A stretch of 64,000 nt of DNA from Apostichopus japonicus (lineage: Eukaryota > Echinodermata > Holothuroidea > Aspidochirotida > Stichopodidae). The position numbers and the translations under genes were made by a program. Positions 36,696 to 48,682 of the stretch are shown here, one piece after another (the first letter of the stretch is position 1; every line of letters begins with the position of its first letter). The stretch lies in NCBI RefSeq assembly GCF_037975245.1, contig NC_092577.1, forward strand, positions 37,006,898 through 37,070,897. Reading direction: 5' to 3'. Below the pieces are notes generated by a model, which had not been told where the DNA came from, made no database searches, and was given only the letters and a program-made list of their open reading frames with translations.

Positions 36696-36880
36696 TCGAA
36701 GATTCTAGCTTCTTTCACTTCTTCCTGCTGTTGGCGCTGCAGAACGGCTTGGATATGTTCTCTTTCTTCTTCTGTAAGATGACTAAGATCGAGATCAGGT
36801 GGTGGAGGCATGTCAACGGCAGTCGGAGACGAAGTATGGCTCTGTGGCTTCACCGGTTTTGTTGGTCTTGGAGCCGCCAT
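36696..36880 (-). CDS. RIMS: RIM exon 1: start codon and Rab-binding helix
   Basis: The coding part of the first exon, residues 1-61 plus two bases of codon 62, with a donor (TTCGA then GTGAGA at 36695). The ATG at 36880 opens the frame with MAAPRPTKPVKPQ. The segment DLDLSHLTEEEREHIQAVLQ matches the start of the RIM/rabphilin Rab-binding domain, whose Leu-Ser-x-Leu-Thr-Glu-Glu-Glu start is characteristic. RIM proteins tether Rab3/Rab27 vesicles and organise calcium channels and Munc13 at active zones, so neuronal expression is expected. Intron 1 is about 8.5 kb. There may be further 5' untranslated exons; none can be identified here. Confidence 0.92.
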
Positions 36881-36884
36881 CTTA
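36874..36884 (-). promoter_or_regulatory. YY1-type motif overlapping the RIM start codon
   Basis: The minus strand reads TAAGATGGCGGCTCC across the start codon. AAGATGGCGGC is the classic YY1 site, often found just downstream of transcription starts and overlapping the ATG in TATA-less genes. No TATA box was seen upstream. Function is inferred from the motif only. Confidence 0.5.
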
Positions 36885-39604
36885 GAGGCAGCATAACAAC
36901 TTCATCACTTTCACGACAGATGAATCCTCTTCTGCGATGGAGTATCATTCATATTTCCAATTATCTAACCAGCTCCATTTTTTTAATCCGTCGTAAAATT
37001 CCGATTTTCGTTTGGGAGAGGTTACGTGTTAAAATTACAAGCAGATGTTCCGTGCGATGATGACTTTACACGTAACAGACATATTCACATAATAGATCAT
37101 CTCGTTAAGTCAAATTACGGTTTACATACATGTAATATATGTACGTCGTACAGAAATACTATTGGCATCAAGTATTCAGCGAGAGCATGTGTATATAGTA
37201 TGAACGGTGATGAGGGCTAGGCTAGGCTGTGGAAACTGGAAGAAGGCGATGATCGAACTTATGAATTATGCATGAAGCGATGATCGATTATGAATTATGC
37301 ATCATTCGTGATCGACGGGTATGAATTATGCACCATAAACTAAATCATTAATTTGTTGTGACTGTACCATTTTCACAGAAGGGAGAAGAAAGTGTTCCTT
37401 TTTCTACGCCAATCGACTAGTACACTAGAACTGCAATACATATCGAAGATTGAACGTCATATGGAGAAAGAACGTTTGGCTCTAGCGTTAGTGATGACAA
37501 TGTAATAATTTAATGAAAACAAGAGGAGATCAACATATATCGTAGTTAGAATTTTGTTATAGAGCCTCTGAGAATTTCAATCAAATTTGATAAACACTTC
37601 ACCGTAGAAGTGCACGGTTAGAACACAGCAACGAGGACATTAATTTTGCTAGCCCCTTACAGAGCCACAACCAGATATTTGGAAGTGAGGAGGTGGGGAG
37701 GGGGCGGGGGTAAGCAATACTCAGGGAGCATAGAATGCGGGTAATACAAGCTGACCTTAGATGCGAGAAGCCCCGTCGGCATAGAGGTATCAGGGGCATG
37801 CACGCCCAGGGACGTAGCTAAGGCCTGATGATTGGGGGGTGTAGTGGCTGAAATTTCAACTGGATGGGTTTTGAAGCCAAAAAATTCCGACTGCTGCCTT
37901 CTACCCCCCCCCCCCCCTTCTCGTGCTACTCGGAAACCCCAACTTTCGCGACTGCACTTTTGTTCCGAACTTTTTTCGATACATTTGTACCCACTGGCAT
38001 GCTCACTTCACAAACTTATTAACCACTCTGGTTAAAATCAAGTAAGCAACTGAGTATAAGGTATCTGCTTGAAGGCTACATAGACTACTAACTACCAAAG
38101 CTATGTTAATGTAACAAAGGGGAAACTTCTTTTCTTCAACAAATTATATTCGACGACATATAGTGACTTCCCAAAAAGTACAGTGCTTTTTCCTAGCGCG
38201 CTTAATATTTTTTTGGGGGGGGGGGGGCGGGGCGAGGCTCTATTTATCACTCACATGAACCTGCCTATCATCTTCGTCAAGCACCAATAGAGTTCTTAGA
38301 AATAAGTATAAAAACTTATTGTATATAGAAAATAAACAGTTTTCAGTGGTTGCGGTTCTCACGTAGGCCTAGATATTAATTCGATATGGACAAATTCGGT
38401 GGCGATATACGCATTAACTAATAACCTGAAAGTTAACTCTGCTCTAAGATGAATAGACAAATTTCGCAGATAAAACAACTAAAACCGTGACTAAAACTAG
38501 TAGAGCTTTTCGTGGCAGCCATACGCATATAAAATAGCTTTAAAGGGCGCTAATATTCAATTTTAGTCAGTCTGCCGATGCGAAACCGTAACCGGAAAAT
38601 ATCCATAGGGCGGGGTGGATGCAGTTAAGGAAGATACTAAGTGTCGCCCACATGTTATATATACCAAATTATTTACCCAATAATTTTTTAAGAAAGTGCA
38701 ACTTTCGATGGTGGTAAAATCGAGAGGTTCCTCAGCATCATGGATTTCTCGGCCACTGTACAATTGAGATAATCAGTTGTAACTAGTTAAACCTAGCCTA
38801 GGGCCCGATTGAATTTGGAAAAGCCGATACTTTGAATAATATAATTCGTACAACAAAAAATGGAGGAAATCATCAAGAAGTTATTTTAGGTCATTCACAA
38901 TCGCATGAATATAAGAATAGACCTATAGGAAAACTAAAGTGCGACAGTCGGAAATTGTCGCACTCCAATTTTCCAACTATCGTCAATTTTACCAAGATTG
39001 GGGGTGATACTTCCCCCACACCCCTCTAGAAACGTCCCCGGGCACGCCACCGCGGGAGCGGGCCCCCTGATCGGGGTGAAGGAACGAATCCCCGGGGATC
39101 GAGATTTGTGGTTTTCATCTGTAAAACTGTATACTTTTGGGGAGATATAGCCCATTGGTTGGAATTCCTTTTATTTGTTATTTCTTTAGAAAGACGGGAT
39201 ATCTAGTACTGTTACTATCCCATTCATACATTTAGTAACCTTCATTCCATGCTCACCTCATTTGAGTAACGATTCACCTTCTTCTGTCCACTACTGCCCC
39301 ATTGTTTACTCCTTGGTGGTCAGGACTGAATTAGAAGCTGTTATAGTCAGAGCTGACCTGGCTGCCTTGGCGTGAGGAAATGCCTTAATAAGTTAATTTC
39401 GTCCGTATGGTAATTTTGCTTGCTCGAAGCGTGTGAGCTACAATTTACTTTACAATTAGTGCTTTCTACTCTATCTAGATTGGGTTTTTGCCTTTGGAAC
39501 TTTAGAGGGCTGGGCCTTGTAACAGTACCACTACAGGAACCGGAATTAGCTATGCTAGATGGCAGTACTGGCTAACTAATACAAGGGCAGTATATCTCTA
39601 TATA
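36885..39604. other. intergenic, RIM upstream region; no gene seen
   Basis: Contains a short tandem duplication at 37250-37330 (ATGAATTATGCA repeated three times around GATGATCGA) and C- and G-homopolymers at 37905 and 38213. A dispersed-looking fragment with GGGACGTAGCTAAGG lies at 37809. No exon was supported. Confidence 0.5.
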
Positions 39605-40209
39605 CCGTAAAAAGGGGTAACTTTGGCAGGTTTTAGGCTTATTTGTCGAATAAATAAAGAGTATAATAATAAAAAAAACACGTTTCTTGTGTTTAAAATG
39701 AACATTGGCATTCTTGGATATTTATATAGATCAAATTTGATGTAAATATGTGGTGTTCTTAAAACTTATGTGAGAAGTAAACCAAAAAAATTGATTTTTA
39801 CATTTGGGGCAACTTTGGCAGGTATATACTTAAACATTAGTATAAAAAAATTTAAAAAAAATATTCAATCAATTTTTTGCAAAAGTTTATTTCTTGGACA
39901 TTGAGGGGGCTGGGATTCGAAGAAAAACTCTCAAAACCAAAAATAATACTTAGAGCGGCAATGGGAGCTTGCACAATATTTATGCAAATTAGCACATTAT
40001 TTCCTAATTTCAATTGTTTACAAATTATTTCAAATAGTATCTATCATAATAATCATGTTGGAAAAATGTTCTACCCTTTATACCCCCAAACATCACACGA
40101 AATCACAATATTGAAACACTGTCGAAATAGAGGGCAGTCGGTCGATTTAATAAAACCCCCTTAACTGCCAATATTACCGCGGGTGCCAAAGTTACCCCGT
40201 GTTACACGG
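39605..40209. mobile_element. MITE, 605 bp, TA target site
   Basis: The left end CCGTAAAAAGGGGTAACTTT and the right end AAAGTTACCCCGTGTTACAC then GG are inverted repeats of about 24 bp, flanked by TA on both sides. The subterminal GGGGCAACTTTGGCAGG (39806-39822) repeats the TIR core. Internal sequence is AT-rich with no transposase, so it is non-autonomous. The TA duplication suggests a Tc1/mariner-type driver. Confidence 0.78.
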
Positions 40210-43200
40210 TATCGTTCGGTAGTTTGGTTTTCGTGCCCAGGTTCTTTCCTTGGTGACTTTTCTTAAAAAGTATATATCGATGGCTCTGATTAATACATTT
40301 AGTTGTTTGACTTTCACTAAAGAGGTAAGCAGAATTGCAATCTGGCGGGAGTTGTTCACGACAGTTCTTTGTGTATCACACAGGACGATGATGATTGTTT
40401 ACGGATATTCAGTTAATGTGACTAAATGGCAAATCCGTAGTTTGGAATGACTGATTAGTTGTCAAGTTGTCAAGCATAAATTCAACATTTTTGCTTCATG
40501 CCCACCCCCTTCCTTTATGCACCCATGTAGATGTTACAGGTCGTTCACTAACCTTATATCAGTGTGGCAGCCACAAGAAATCATCAGAGGAACTGAGATT
40601 TGGGCCGTGCCCACAAAACATCGCTTCGTCTTCACATGGATTATTTTAAATACACCTACGTTGTTTCAAATGATTTAGTAAAGCATATTACTGCTTACAA
40701 GGCCCATTATTCTACCCCATCTGAACCTCCTCTTTCGTAAAGAGAAAGTTTACCTTTTTCTTCTTTTCCATGAAAAGTGCCCTTTTTACAAAATGTTGTC
40801 TTGCTGAAATAAAAGAGAAATGTTTACTAATGAGAAAGTGACCTTTTCTTGGGAATTACAAGAAAATAAAGTAATTATTAAGTGCCAGTTTGTTGAAAAT
40901 ATTCAAATATATATGATTTTGTGGGACAGAATGTACACAGGTTCAGTTTTGGTGTGCTCCCTCATATCAACAGGACATATATCCCAATGTCGCAATTCAC
41001 TCGCAAATTGAACCCTATTCTGGACGCCTCTGGTAATCAAGTGTGTTGGTTGGATACAATGGTACTTGGAAGGTACCGTATAGTAATATGTAACATATAC
41101 CTCTCCCCTTCTCTAACCACCTCTCCCCTTTAACTTTGTACATTACCCCCTCGGGTTCTCTCTGCGCCTGCGTGGAAACTGGTGAGGGGTAGCTCTGGAT
41201 TACCCCATGGGAGGGTTTCACCACTGTCACGTCGTAGACAGTCGTTCGCCAAGTAGAGGACGCTATTGCACAAAATAAATTTATAAAGATTAACATATTA
41301 GTTGAGTTCCAATAATTGAGTAGGCTATATTTCGTTTGAATCAGCATTCGAGCTGTTTAAAGCACTTAGAAATGTCGATAGTACCAAAATCGAAACAATA
41401 ATGACAATCTTAACATAAAAAATCTAACAAGGATATATACAGAATTAATCAAACTGACAAATCAACATTAAAAGTTGATTTACAGAGATTAAATCAGTGT
41501 CTCTTTTGTCACATGGTAAACAGACCAAAAACATGACATTTACCATAAATAATAACAATACAAAAAATAATTGATATTTTAGCCTTTCTAAAACAAGGAA
41601 AAATTATCATTTCAAAAGACCTCTCTTGATAGTTGGTTAAGGAACGATGTGGCGTGAATTGTGTTTTTATATTTGAAATGGTAAACCAACAAAAACTTTA
41701 AGTAGCATGCATGGTCAGATACAGTTCTGTACTGAACCTGTAAATTTACATAATAACCAACTCCCAAATTAACCAAGAACAAAGTAAAATGGATAGGAGG
41801 GAGGGAGAGGAGGGGTGGACAACCCCCACACCTCCATAAATCTGCATCTGATACTACACTCTTATCTTCAGCATCAAGCAACCAAAAAGCCAGTAACCTG
41901 TAAATTACACAATCAACGTAATTATCCAAGTCTAAACTTTCACTGACTTTTAAAAGTACCTAAAAATCATAATATAGAGCAAATCTTGTTGCTTTTTCTC
42001 TCAACATGATTCTTTATAGCTGAGACCCTGAAAGCCAACTTAACTAAACCATTGCAAACTAAACATGAGTTATTTCTGGTCAGTGGTATTTTTGCCATGA
42101 CTTCGAAAATTGTAACCACATTATTAACAAAAATTATTGGAAACATCCTCAACCCCCCCCCCCCCCGCCCCCAATGGAAATAAAAGTTTGATCTCGTTTG
42201 TTTTACAAAAAAAAATGATGTAAATTATACACCTTAATGAAACAATGTAAAATAATGTATGTTACACATGATGTTAAAAAAAAGATCAAAATTAATGTAT
42301 TAAATATTGCAAAAGCACTGCTTTCACTCAATATAACTAGTGTTTACACTATCTTTTATGCAGGCCCAGGGTTCGCATTTGCCGCGAGATTGCGCGATTC
42401 GCGCAATTTGATAGCATTTGGAATAAACGTTTAGCAAAAAGCCATTTGCGATTATTATTTTTTAGTTATCCTATCTATAATCCATTAGTAACATCTCGTA
42501 AAATTTCTTGTCAGTCCTTCCTTCTATGAAATAATCAAATGAATAAATAATAATTGTGAGAATTCTTTCAATTTCTTCCACATTGTAGCCTAACACCACA
42601 CTAAGTCAATGGGGAAAATCTAGCCTAACCATCTGTTTATTCGCTGAAATTGTGACGCAGTTATAAGATATCCATGGAATACTTTCGTTATTGCTGTTAT
42701 CTTCGACCACATAGTAGACTAACACCACACTAAGTCAATGGGAATAATCTTGCTTAACCATCGGTTTGCAAAAAAAAATAACATAAACAAAACACACTTT
42801 GCGTAGGATTCGGGTAATAAATTAGGAACCGGGTAGTATCGCGTCGGGCGTTTACCAAGTGCAAACACTAATATTTATTTTCTGTATTAATTGTAACATA
42901 CTATAGCAGATGCTAAGTTTTATGAGTGTGCACCCAGAGAGGGACTAAGCAAGCAATATACTTATAATAAACAACCCAGCTCACAGTCGATATTCTCACC
43001 TCTTCATTTATAATATACCATGCAGACCGCTAGCCATTACATTAATGACCTAATGATGGTATTAATGTCAACACTGTTATCATTCTACTTTGAAATAAAG
43101 ACAGAGAAACAAAAGTGAAAGGTTTCAGATCCTAGTGGCAGTATGACATCAGATTTACAAAATGGCAGCGACTCAGACATGAGTATCTCCCAAACAGAAT

Positions 43201-43640
43201 CAAACTTTTCTTAGCTGCTTGGGGAAAGTTATCAAAGTTACAAATGTATCTGTCCTATAAGGCAAAGATAATTGTTGGTGTTGTGTTTCTTTAACATCAA
43301 CGTCAAATCAGTTTCCTGTTTTAAAGAATGTTTAGTTTTCTTGATGAATTCTTGGTCAGTTGTTGGCATACATTGTGTTTCTTTTGCCATCAACCGTCCT
43401 GTATGTGTTTATCTTTGTTTGTTTGTTTTGTCTTGCTTTAGACAGTATCTTCTCTTTCTTTGTGACTATTACTGCATGTAGATCTGTATCAATGTCTTCA
43501 AATCAAACAATGAGATAACATTGTCCTCATTTACATATGAACTTTTGTAGCTGTATACATGAACCCATCGTTTAAATCGTCAAATTTTATAATCTCTGAA
43601 AAACATTCACATTACTCCGCAGAAAAAGGCTCCGTCAGTG
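40210..43640. other. intergenic, no gene seen
   Basis: Short ORFs lack family resemblance. From about 42588 to 42770 a block with CACCACACTAAGTCAATGGG is present twice about 130 bp apart. A C-run lies at 42150. GGGTTCGCATTTGCCGCGAG at 42369 starts an isolated CpG-rich patch. Confidence 0.5.
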
Positions 43641-43651
43641 GCTCCGACAGC

Positions 43652-43680
43652 AGGGTTAGGGTAAGGGTAAGGGTTGGGGA
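43652..43680 (+). repeat. short telomere-like tract
   Basis: AGGGTTAGGGTAAGGGTAAG then GGTTGGGG: one perfect TTAGGG unit plus degenerate ones. It is too short to be more than an interstitial or chance telomere-like tract. Confidence 0.5.
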
Positions 43681-44139
43681 TAGACTAGCCCATCTTGTAG
43701 GGCTAAGTTATACCAACAAAATGAAAGCAGAAATGATGGAAATCTAGGTCAACGTAGAGATTTATCTCATGAGCTGAGGAAACTGTAATTTCCTGTATGT
43801 GTCGCGAATCATTACGTCATCAAACGTGATTATCATATCTTGTTTGTTGTTTTGACTAAGAACATCTTTCCAACTTTGCCGGCAACCATGAGGACTTTAT
43901 TACCCGTTGGCCACTTAAGTCACTTTTTACTTTATTTGACCTCTGACCTTTAACCGTTCCTTCTGGATTTCTGCGAGACACAGGATTCTATATCATGTGT
44001 CGTTGAAATCGGTTTAGGAGTTTTTAACACAAAATTGCGGTATTAACAGACACACGCACAGACGCACACACACGCACACACTTACTTTTTCCCACGCTTC
44101 CAGACATGGACTTACGTCGGTCACCTTCGGGCATATGTC
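43681..44139. other. intergenic, dispersed repeat fragment
   Basis: 43920-44100 has TTTGACCTCTGACCTTTAAC and a later CACACACGCACACAC run, in the style of the 520-1025 repeat family. No gene. Confidence 0.4.
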
Positions 44140-44665
44140 AAGCCGTTTTAACATTTACCTCGTTATTCTAATTAAGCTTAAGTGAAATTAATTGCACTTA
44201 AGTAGAATACAATTAAGCTTAAGTGAAATTAACTGCCCTGAAGTAAAATTGCATTTTACTTGAGTTTATGTGTATTCCACTTAAGTAAAATTACCACTTT
44301 CTTTTAAGCTTAAGTTAAATTCAATTTCACTTAAGCTTAGTCGTATTCTACTTAAATAAAATGCCATTCTACTTAAGTAAAATTTAATTTAGCTTAAGTA
44401 AAAGTGTCATTCTTTTTCACTTAAGCTAAAGGAATATTACTTTACGTAAAATTGAATTTTACTTAGAATACAATTTTACTTAAGTGAAATTGAATTTAAC
44501 TGAAGCTAAATTGTATTCTACTTGAGTAGAATAAAAATGCACTTAAGCTAAATACACTTGCATTTTACTTAAGTAAAATTCAATTCTACTGAAGTAAAAT
44601 ACAATTTAGCTTAAGTGGAATCGAAGGATCGGTCGTATGGTAAGCCGTTTTAACATTTACCTCGT
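44140..44665. repeat. array of CTTAAG-centred palindromes between 24-bp direct repeats
   Basis: 44164-44641 is built almost wholly of imperfect palindromic modules. Each has a CTTAAG or near-CTTAAG core flanked by short A/T words (TTTTACTTAAGTAAAATT, AGCTTAAGT and similar), about 20-28 bp per module and about 20 modules. Each module differs slightly. The block is bracketed by direct repeats that begin AAGCCGTTTTAACATTTACC and end TCGT, at 44140-44163 and 44642-44665. No ORF and no known family. Confidence 0.85.
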
Positions 44666-45010
44666 GCGGGGAAGTGGTTGGTCTGGGGGCAATATTTACA
44701 TAGTACCATGTCTTGTGGTACTACTACTACTAGTACCACTGCTTGGTGGTATGTCGTGTTGTAGTCGTTCCCTTGCCCTCAAAAGTGTCCTTCCAACTGC
44801 ATCAGCAACAGTTTGCAACGATTGATTGGCTGGCTGCATTTACCGAATGTCTAACGTTCAGACTCAGTGATAAACATAGCTTTGCTTCACTAGCTTAGGA
44901 AAAGTATGGTGTTATGTTCGGACATACACAAGGAAAGCTGGGTAAGTATGGCAGTATGGGGGAATGGCCGCAAATAGTTACGTAACTAGTACGTCTTGAA
45001 CTTGACTCTT
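44666..45010. other. intergenic, no gene seen
   Basis: Contains a TAGTACCA/TGGTACTA-rich patch (44702-44735) of short inverted words. No gene. Confidence 0.45.
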
Positions 45011-45477
45011 TAGGTCTCGCACCACAATTAATTGTTCCATTGACGTACACACTAAACTCATCACTTTCAAGACCTGCCAAAGCATAGATAGAAGTTTTCA
45101 ACTGGTTTATCCTACCCACCACATGATAGCTGAGATCTTGGCCTATCATGGCACTTGCAAACTTTCATATCATGACTGTTTAGATTTTGAGCTAGAAGAG
45201 GAGCAAGTTTAGCATACTGAACCTCCACCCTTCCATTTGCTCGTTCGGAGTAATATCAACATTTAACCAAGGATTTTCTAAAATGGTTTATACCACATTC
45301 GGTCCTCCCTATTTTCACACCATCTGTACTTTAATTTATATATATAGGCAGAACAAACGATGACAGTTACTGATAACATGCTTAAACAAGCTTTACGTTA
45401 GGTACTTTTACCTCTTTTCTGACAATGGTTAACCTTTTGAGCGGATGAACACTACTCTAATTGTGGTGCGGTACCTA
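45011..45477. mobile_element. MITE family A, copy 1
   Basis: The left end GGTCTCGCACCACAATTAA and right end TAATTGTGGTGCGGTACC are inverted repeats flanked by TA. The interior aligns over its whole length with 56646-57108 (shared AGTTTTCAACTG, GATAGCT, TTTAGATTTTGAGC and CAATGGTTAACC). The 84-codon minus-strand ORF within it is not supported by the other copy. Confidence 0.8.
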
Positions 45478-45544
45478 TAATAGTATACAAAGTCGGACTT
45501 CGCGGCAAGTACAGTGACGCAATGAGTAGCATACTGATTGACCA

Positions 45545-45725
45545 ATCACATTTCACTTAAGTGTAATTCTGTTTCACTTAAGTGAAATGCAATTTAGCTT
45601 AAGTGAAATTGAAAAGCCATTTTGCTTAAGTAGAATAGCTTTGTATTTTACTTAAGTAGAATTGTATTTTACTTGAGCTTAATTCAATTAATCTTAAGCT
45701 AAATTGAATTTCATTTAAGTAAAGC
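45545..45725. repeat. second block of CTTAAG-centred palindromes
   Basis: About eight modules of the same type as at 44164-44641, such as TTTCACTTAAGTGAAAT and TTTTACTTAAGTAGAATT. MITE family A copy 1 lies between the two blocks. Confidence 0.85.
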
Positions 45726-45995
45726 ACGATGTAGACAAAAACCTTTTGAACTGCATGACAACCGTTGCTATGTGAACTGAGAAGCCATAACAGGTTTAAA
45801 TGGTCAATTGACCACAATGTGTCATCTACTCCCTATAGTAGCAATATGGAAAGAAAGAAAGAAAGAAGAATAACAATCTTTGGGTTTTGTAAAGTTTCAT
45901 TGTGTTTACATATTGTCCCTGGCAGTCTTTGCTAAATTTATTGTCACCATCATTTCTCACTTCCTTAGGTTCTCTTCCCAGTGCCTTAAAGTGTA
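45726..45995. other. no feature seen
   Basis: Short GAAA run near 45851. No gene recognised. Confidence 0.4.
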
Positions 45996-46165
45996 AGAGG
46001 GCCTAACGTTTCGATCCTAGCAGGATCTTCTTCGAGGTTAAATGACGAATAACAGTAACAGAAAGACAAACACACACACAGAATACAGACAGGTTAATGA
46101 GCCCGGTGAACACAAAAGAGAAAGATGTAAAAGGATTAGTAGACAAGGGATGGAGAGAAAGTTGT
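45996..46165. mobile_element. copy of the GGCCTGACGTTTCGATCC dispersed element
   Basis: GGCCTAACGTTTCGATCCTA then GCAGGATCTTCTTCGAGG, followed by an interior that aligns with 25470-25585. Homology stops near GGATGGAGAGAAAG. Confidence 0.65.
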
Positions 46166-46839
46166 TTAAGCAATAAGCAATTGATTTTTGATCATATTAG
46201 ATTGGGGAGATACTTTTTGGAAGTACAAAATTCCATCTGTTTCAGAAAGTGCAGAATACGAGTAAATGCAGGGGTCATATTTGGACACTTCGTCTATACC
46301 CCTCAAATTTCATTGGTTAACCAAACGTTAGTTTACATTAAATATAATTTTTGCGTCGAAGCCCTTAATTGTGATACTCTAAATGGCTTATAACTTTGAA
46401 AACGCAGCAGATCGCATCGTCTGAGTTTGGTATTTACCAACATCAAAACATATTCTGTGAGCTACCTCTAAGATTCCCGTTATCAGATTTCCTTAGTCCT
46501 CCATTCCCTCCAATAAAGTCCTACATGCTCCTTTCTTCGCAATAAAAAAGTGGGTCCTATATGAAGTGACGTGTTTTAATTCGGGGACCAGCATCATCAT
46601 TAGGGAAATGCACTTCACGCCCTCCACCATGGTATCACCCCTGGGTACACATGGCAGTTCCCCGCCTCTCTCCACCCCAGTAACCGTTTGCTAATGTTTC
46701 AGATAGAATACCTGGTTTCGCCACTACTAATTAAAAAAAATCCTTGCAATGTCTTTCTTCAAGGTCGGCGACCGTGATTACTTTCTGCCATTACTTTTCT
46801 GCGTTCTCCCTCAATTGCGCCCTCTACAGGGTTTTTAAC
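46166..46839. other. 3' flank of the Lys/Gly-rich gene, no other gene seen
   Basis: A minus-strand open stretch at 46493-46675 has no start or splice support. No clear AATAAA polyadenylation signal was found near the stop codon of the neighbouring gene. Confidence 0.4.
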
Positions 46840-47858
46840 CTATCCAGTTTTCTTCCCATTTGATTCAGTCTTTGATCCACCGTTACCAGGCTTCGTTTTG
46901 TCATCACCAGCCGCCTGTTCTCTATCAGATACGTTTTCCCGATTTCGAGTAGCACCTCTACCAGCCGCCTGTTGTTTACGTTCATCATTCTTTCCTTGAG
47001 TACTTCTATCAGTGTCTCTCTTTTCCGTTGTCTTAACCTTCTCACGGTCGTTTAACTGCTGGGTATCACCGTTAGAAGGCGCTTGAGCGTTGCTTCCTCT
47101 CCTAGGGTTTACCTTTTCCTTTGCATCATGGGTTTTCTTTCCGATATCAGAAGTGGTTTGTCGCTTTTGCTCAGCTGCACCTTCATTAGTCTTCTGTGGG
47201 TTACGTCCCTCATTCTTTTCCACGGTACTACCACCAGTACCACCCTTCCTCGCTTCCTTACCTAATGTCACCTTTTCCCCACCGTTTGTAGACTGAGCAG
47301 TTTTAGCTGGCACTTTCTTGTCAAGTGAAGCCTTTGGTGGTTTTGTGTATTTGTTCGGATCAACTTTACCGGGAGGTGGTTGTGTTTCTTCTTTCTTGTT
47401 GCTTCTGTTCTTCGATTCACCTTCTTGATTCGACGGACCCTTCTCGTTTTTTATTGGTTCTTGGTTTACCTGGTCCCGTTTCACGATCGGGGGAGTCTGT
47501 TTGGATGCAGAATCTCTCCCAGGATCACCTGCCGTTTTAATGCCTGCTTCGTTCCTAGAAGCATTTCTTTTCGCAGCCACAGTGTCCCCCGATGGCTTTA
47601 TTCTTTCGGCATCAGTTGCAGATTTTTGTGGCTTTTTACCTTCCTCCTTTCCTCCCGTGCTAGGTTTATCAGGATTCGAGGTAGTTCCCTTTCTGATCTG
47701 AGCCCTCTCCGTCTGTTTACCTTCCTTGGCACCTGTGTTTGCAGTTTGGTTTTCCTTATCAGTAGGATGTGAGCCTTGGCCTTTAGATGTTCTACCTGGC
47801 TTCCCTCCTTGCTTCCCGTCAAGTTTGTTGGTTGTAACTGGTTTCGAAGGTTTTGTAG
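46840..47858 (-). CDS. exon C: Lys/Gly/Thr-rich disordered tail of a single-pass membrane protein
   Basis: A 1019-nt terminal exon with an acceptor (CTTCACTCCTCAAAG ending at 47859) and a TAG stop at 46840-46842. It is open for 338 codons in the frame fixed by the upstream exons. Composition is extreme: Lys, Gly, Thr, Asn, Gln, Glu and Arg dominate and there are almost no hydrophobic residues. Short words such as KKTG, KGQG, GKEEGK and NDREK recur without a strict repeat. Sequons (NQTA, NASR) are present. No folded domain was recognised. The layout of a short N-terminal part, one membrane segment and a long basic lumenal or extracellular tail recalls triadin/junctin-like proteins or the stem of a Golgi enzyme. 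There is no sequence match to claim either. A donor-like CTGGTAACG at 46888 could permit further exons. Confidence 0.7.
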
Positions 47859-48682
47859 CTTTGAGGAGTGAAGAAAGTTGACATGGATAGTCTCGATAAA
47901 TAATTAATTGTACTTCGATATGTTTAATGCACCCAAGTATTGCTCTTGAACAGTGCGGTTTATTAATGCTTAGTGGTCATCAATATTGGCTGCAAAGTTA
48001 TCAGTCTGGCATGTTTAAACTTTCCAGAAATACTTTCCAGACGGATAGATTCTGATTTCAGGTCTAGAAGCTCATTTGGCACGGTAATCTAGCATTGTGT
48101 AATACAGAGTTTCCCTAACGTTACCCCCGCCCCCCCCCCCCACGAACTCCCTGTGGATGTCAGAGTTGTCCACGAACCCTGAACTTTTCGAGACACGATC
48201 TGAGTCATTATTATACTATAATACGCATTACAGTGCTTCGTAAAAGATCAAGTCCATATAGTGTAATATTGTAATGAAACAAAAACAAGAGATGAACAAA
48301 TATTTATTTGGAAACTTCAAGATTAGATCACGAATTGTATCAGGCATCGATCACCCATCACACACGATGAGACGGATGCCCCTGTTCTTTTTTATCACAT
48401 GAACGGTACTACTATGGCAACATATGTGTATGGAACGCGAAAAGAGTTTGTCGATAGGTACGACTTTTGTACATTACTAAAATATATGATATATCAGATT
48501 TTAGTTCAACAAAAAGTACTCTAAATTTGACTTTCAGAAATGTCTCACGCACCCCCTGGGATGGACTCACGCACCCTTGGGGGTTCATGCACCTCAGTTA
48601 GGGATCCCCTGGTGCAATAGCTTGATTGGAATGTAACTTCTATTTCTTTAAGTGAAATGACTTATATTGTGCTCGTACGAAC

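Noticed and set aside
44895..45149. 84-codon minus-strand ORF
   Set aside because: Mostly inside MITE family A; the matching region at 56646 does not keep the frame.
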